Of a DNA stretch of 64,000 nt, positions 59,501 to 64,000 are shown one piece after another. Below the pieces are notes generated by a model. It was not told the DNA's origin, did not search any database, and was given only the letters and a program-made list of their open reading frames with translations. The DNA comes from Archivesica marissinica (taxonomy: Eukaryota; Mollusca; Bivalvia; Venerida; Vesicomyidae), in assembly GCA_014843695.1 (NCBI GenBank), contig CM026401.1, positions 28,269,051-28,333,050 of the forward strand. Direction: 5' to 3'. Both the position numbers and the translations under genes were made by a program. Within the stretch, counting starts at the first letter, position 1. Every line of letters starts with the position of its first letter.

Positions 59501-60764
59501 CACATGATAAACTGACCACACACAATGACTGAGCATACACTTGTCACATGATAAACTGACCATGCACAGTGACTGAGCATACACTTGTCACATGATAAAC
59601 TGACCACGCACAGTGACTGAGCATACACTTGTCACATGATAAACAGACCACGCACAGTGACTGAGCATACACTTGTCACATGATAAACTGACCATGCACA
59701 GTGACTGACCATACACTTGTCACATGATAAACTGACCACGCACAGTGACTGAGCATACACTTGTCACATGATAAACTGACCATGCACAGTGACTGAGCTT
59801 ACACTTGTCACATGATAAACTAACCACGCACAGTGACTGAGCATACACTTGTCACATGATAAACTGATCCCGCACAGTGACTGAGCATACACTTGTCACA
59901 TGATAAACTGATACACGCACAGTGACTGAGCATACACTTGTCACATGATAAACTGACCATGCACAGTGACTGAGCATACACTTGTCACATGATAAACTGA
60001 CCACGCACAGTGACTGAGCATACACTTGTCACAAGAAAACTAACCAACACAGTGACTGAGCATACACTGTCACATGATAACTGACCCCGCACAGTGACTG
60101 AGCATACACTTGTCACATGATAAACTGACCTGTCACATGATAAATGACCAGCACAGTGACTGAGCATACACTTGTCACATGATAAACTGACCATGCACAG
60201 TGACTGAGCATACACTGTCAAATGATAAACTGACACGCACAGTGACTGAGCAACACGTACATGATAAACTGACCACGCACAGTGACTGAGATACACTTGT
60301 CACATGATAAACTGACCACACAGTGCGAGCAACACTTGTCACATGATAAACTGACCATGCACAGTGACTGAGCATACACTTGTCACATGATAAACTGACC
60401 ACGCACAGTGACTGAGCATACACTTGTCACATGATAAACTGACCACACACAATGACTGAGCATACACTTGTCACATGATAAACTGACAACACACAGTGAC
60501 AGCATACTCTTGTCACATGATAAAATGACCACGCACAGTAACTGAGCATACACTTGTCACATGATAAACTGATCACAAACAGTGACTGAGCATACACTTC
60601 TCACATGATAAACTGACCACACACAGTGACTGAGCATACACTTGTCACATGATAAACTAACCAAACACAGTGACAGTACACTTGTCACATGATAAACTGA
60701 CCACACACAGTGACAGTACACTTGTCACATGATAAACTGACCACACAGTGACTGAGCATACACT
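56516..60764. repeat. 44-bp minisatellite left of the gap
   Basis: ATGATAAACTGACCACGCAC + AGTGACTGAGCATACACTTG TCAC. Derived from the 40-bp unit by replacing GTACTC with a TGAGCATACA segment. Regular up to about 58560; from there to the gap many monomers carry single-base deletions or small losses (for example ACAAGAAAACTAACC near 60034), unlike the clean copies right of the gap. Confidence 0.96.
59218..59395. other. A/C-only low-complexity interruption
   Basis: Nearly pure A/C text (CCACAACACACACCACAAACC-like) interrupted by one 44-bp monomer at 59240-59272. Placed in the indel-rich zone next to the gap, so probably uncorrected read error or misassembly. Confidence 0.6.
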
Positions 60765-61764
60765 NNNNNNNNNNNNNNNNNNNNNNNNNNNNNNNNNNNN
60801 NNNNNNNNNNNNNNNNNNNNNNNNNNNNNNNNNNNNNNNNNNNNNNNNNNNNNNNNNNNNNNNNNNNNNNNNNNNNNNNNNNNNNNNNNNNNNNNNNNNN
60901 NNNNNNNNNNNNNNNNNNNNNNNNNNNNNNNNNNNNNNNNNNNNNNNNNNNNNNNNNNNNNNNNNNNNNNNNNNNNNNNNNNNNNNNNNNNNNNNNNNNN
61001 NNNNNNNNNNNNNNNNNNNNNNNNNNNNNNNNNNNNNNNNNNNNNNNNNNNNNNNNNNNNNNNNNNNNNNNNNNNNNNNNNNNNNNNNNNNNNNNNNNNN
61101 NNNNNNNNNNNNNNNNNNNNNNNNNNNNNNNNNNNNNNNNNNNNNNNNNNNNNNNNNNNNNNNNNNNNNNNNNNNNNNNNNNNNNNNNNNNNNNNNNNNN
61201 NNNNNNNNNNNNNNNNNNNNNNNNNNNNNNNNNNNNNNNNNNNNNNNNNNNNNNNNNNNNNNNNNNNNNNNNNNNNNNNNNNNNNNNNNNNNNNNNNNNN
61301 NNNNNNNNNNNNNNNNNNNNNNNNNNNNNNNNNNNNNNNNNNNNNNNNNNNNNNNNNNNNNNNNNNNNNNNNNNNNNNNNNNNNNNNNNNNNNNNNNNNN
61401 NNNNNNNNNNNNNNNNNNNNNNNNNNNNNNNNNNNNNNNNNNNNNNNNNNNNNNNNNNNNNNNNNNNNNNNNNNNNNNNNNNNNNNNNNNNNNNNNNNNN
61501 NNNNNNNNNNNNNNNNNNNNNNNNNNNNNNNNNNNNNNNNNNNNNNNNNNNNNNNNNNNNNNNNNNNNNNNNNNNNNNNNNNNNNNNNNNNNNNNNNNNN
61601 NNNNNNNNNNNNNNNNNNNNNNNNNNNNNNNNNNNNNNNNNNNNNNNNNNNNNNNNNNNNNNNNNNNNNNNNNNNNNNNNNNNNNNNNNNNNNNNNNNNN
61701 NNNNNNNNNNNNNNNNNNNNNNNNNNNNNNNNNNNNNNNNNNNNNNNNNNNNNNNNNNNNNNNN
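60765..61764. other. assembly gap, exactly 1000 N
   Basis: Round-number gap inside the 44-bp array; its true size is unknown. Confidence 0.99.
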
Positions 61765-64000
61765 GCACAGTGACTGAGCATACACTTGTCACATGATAAA
61801 CTGACCACGCACAGTGACTGAGCATACACTTGTCACATGATAAACTAACCAAGCACAGTGACTGAGCATACACTTGTCACATGATAAACTGACCACGCAC
61901 AGTGACTGAGCATACACTTGTCACATGATAAACTGACCACGCACAGTGACTGAGCATACACTTGTCACATGATAAACTGACCAAGCACAGTGACTGAGCA
62001 TACACTTGTCACATGATAAACTGACCACGCACAGTGACTGAGCATACACTTGTCACATGATAAACTGACCATGCACAGTGACTGAGCATACACTTGTCAC
62101 ATGATAAACTGATCACGCACAGTGACTGAGCATACACTTGTCACATGATAAACTGACCACACACAGTGACTGAGCATACACTTGTCACATGATAAACCAC
62201 GCACAGTGACTGAGCATACACTTGTCACATGATAAACTGACCATGCACAGTGACTGAGCATACACTTGTCACATGATAAACTGACCACGCACAGTGACTG
62301 AGCATACACTTGTCACATGATAAACTGACCACGCACAGTGACTGAGCATACACTTGTCACATGATAAACTGACCACGCACAGTGACTGAGCATACACTTG
62401 TCACATGATAAACTGACCACACACAGTGACTGAGCATACACTTGTCACATGATAAACTGATCACGCACAGTGACTGAGCATACACTTGTCACATGATAAA
62501 CTGACCACGCACAGTGACTGAGCATACACTTGTCACATGATAAACTGACCACGCACAGTGACTGAGCATACACTTGTCACATGATAAACTGACCATGCAC
62601 AGTGACTGAGCATACACTTGTCACATGATAAACTGACCACGCACAGTGACTGAGCATACACTTGTCACATGATAAACTGACCACGCACAGTGACTGAGCA
62701 TACACTTGTCACATGATAAACTGACCACGCACAGTGACTGAGCATACACTTGTCACATGATAAACTGACCACGCACAGTGACTGAGCATACACTTGTCAC
62801 ATGATAAACTGACCACGCACAGTGACTGAGCATACACTTGTCACATGATAAACTGACCACACACAGTGACTGAGCATACACTTGTCACATGATAAACTGA
62901 CCACGCACAGTGACTGAGCATACACTTGTCACATGATAAACTGACCACGCACAGTGACTGAGCATACACTTGTCACATGATAAACTGACCCTCACAGTGA
63001 CTGAGCATACACTTGTCACATGATAAACTGACCACGCACAGTGACTGAGCATACACTTGTCACATGATAAACTGACCACGCACAGTGACTGAGCATACAC
63101 TTGTCACATGATAAACTGATCATGCACAGTGACTGAGCATACACTTGTCACATGATAAACTGATCACACACAGTGACTGAGCATACACTTGTCACATGAT
63201 AAACTGACCACACACAGTGACAGTACTCTTGTCACATGATAAACTGACCACACACAGTGACAGTACTCTTGTCACATGATAAACTGACCATGCACAGTGA
63301 CTGAGCATACACTTGTCACATGATAAACTGATCACAAACAGTGACTGAGCATACACTTGTCACATGATAAACTGACCACACACAGTGACTGAGCATACAC
63401 TTGTCACATGATAAACTGACCATGCACAGTGACTGAGCATACACTTGTCACATGATAAACTGACCACACACAGTGACTGAGCATACTCTTGTCACATGAT
63501 AAACTGACCACACACAGTGACTGAGCATACACTTGTCACATGATAAACTGACCCTGCACAGTGACTGAGCATACACTTGTCACATGATAAACTGATCCCG
63601 CACAGTGACTGAGCATACACTTGTCACATGATAAACTGACCATGCACAGTGACTGAGCATACACTTGTCACATGATAAACTGACCACGCACAGTGACTGA
63701 GCATACACTTGTCACATGATAAACTGACCACGCACAGTGACTGAGCATACACTTGTCACATGATAAACTGACCACGCACAGTGACTGAGCATACACTTGT
63801 CACATGATAAACTGACCACGCACAGTGACTGAGCATACACTTGTCACATGATAAACTGACCACACACAGTGACTGAGCATACACTTGTCACATGATAAAC
63901 TGACCACGCACAGTGACTGAGCATACACTTGTCACATGATAAACTGACCATGCACAGTGACTGAGCATACACTTGTCACATGATAAACTGACCACGCACA
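61765..64000. repeat. 44-bp minisatellite right of the gap
   Basis: Same monomer as at 56516-60764, about 51 copies, very homogeneous (mostly CCACGCAC or CCATGCAC substitutions), continuing beyond the window edge. Confidence 0.97.

Noticed and set aside
60657..61873. Frames of 340-390 codons across the gap
   Set aside because: They are mostly N; the flanking residues are 44-bp array.
55663..64000. CRISPR-like array with regular spacing
   Set aside because: There are no unique spacers: the whole 40/44-bp period is repeated, and the genome is eukaryotic.

Overview
This is a eukaryotic nuclear window, almost certainly from a marine invertebrate and most plausibly a mollusc. The evidence is GT-AG introns, tRNA-headed SINEs with tails of the CGACTTTAAAGCCCC / GGCGTAAAACCC type, several families of short DNA-transposon relics, and extreme minisatellite load. 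The species is inferred, not read. Roughly 70% of the 64 kb is tandem repeat, in more than 20 unrelated families (monomers 15 to 119 bp). A run of exactly 1000 N (60765-61764) marks an assembly gap.

The one gene I can support is a FOXJ2/FOXJ3-type forkhead transcription factor on the minus strand. Eight exons carry its 3' half, from the last residues of the forkhead domain (55247) to the stop codon (16116-16118). They total 846 nt (282 codons including the stop). Every intron phase agrees across each junction, all introns are GT-AG, and the peptides line up in order with the conserved blocks of vertebrate FOXJ3: the end of the forkhead wing, the DLSASFRSLYKS block, the LDSLKES...SQFQG block, the FADL.SSLN.FF.QTG block and the acidic, tryptophan-containing C terminus. 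The 5' half of the gene lies beyond the right edge or in the gap.

Layout. 1-16 kb: region downstream of the gene, with minisatellites of 38, 31/20, 65, 16, 37/29, 58, 60, 54, 61 and 55 bp and one doubtful candidate exon near 7.6-7.7 kb. 16.1-55.2 kb: the FOXJ3-like gene; its introns are mostly tandem arrays, SINEs and nested MITEs. 55.4-64 kb: a 20-bp, then 40/44-bp array that runs off the window and contains the gap.

The most unusual observation is that three intronic arrays are copies of the gene's own splice junctions. A 14.9-kb array (about 370 monomers) in intron 5 repeats the last 19 nt of exon 5 plus its 5' splice site. A 37-bp array on the other side of the same exon repeats its 3' splice site plus 16 nt of exon. 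A 45-bp array in intron 7 repeats the last 28 nt of exon 7 plus its 5' splice site. Exon 5 is therefore a 123-bp island between hundreds of decoy copies of its own borders. A further array consists of 68-bp copies of a SINE's tRNA-like head, and another sits inside a piggyBac-like MITE nested in a TA-target MITE. The window looks like a place where minisatellites are repeatedly seeded from pre-existing functional sequence.
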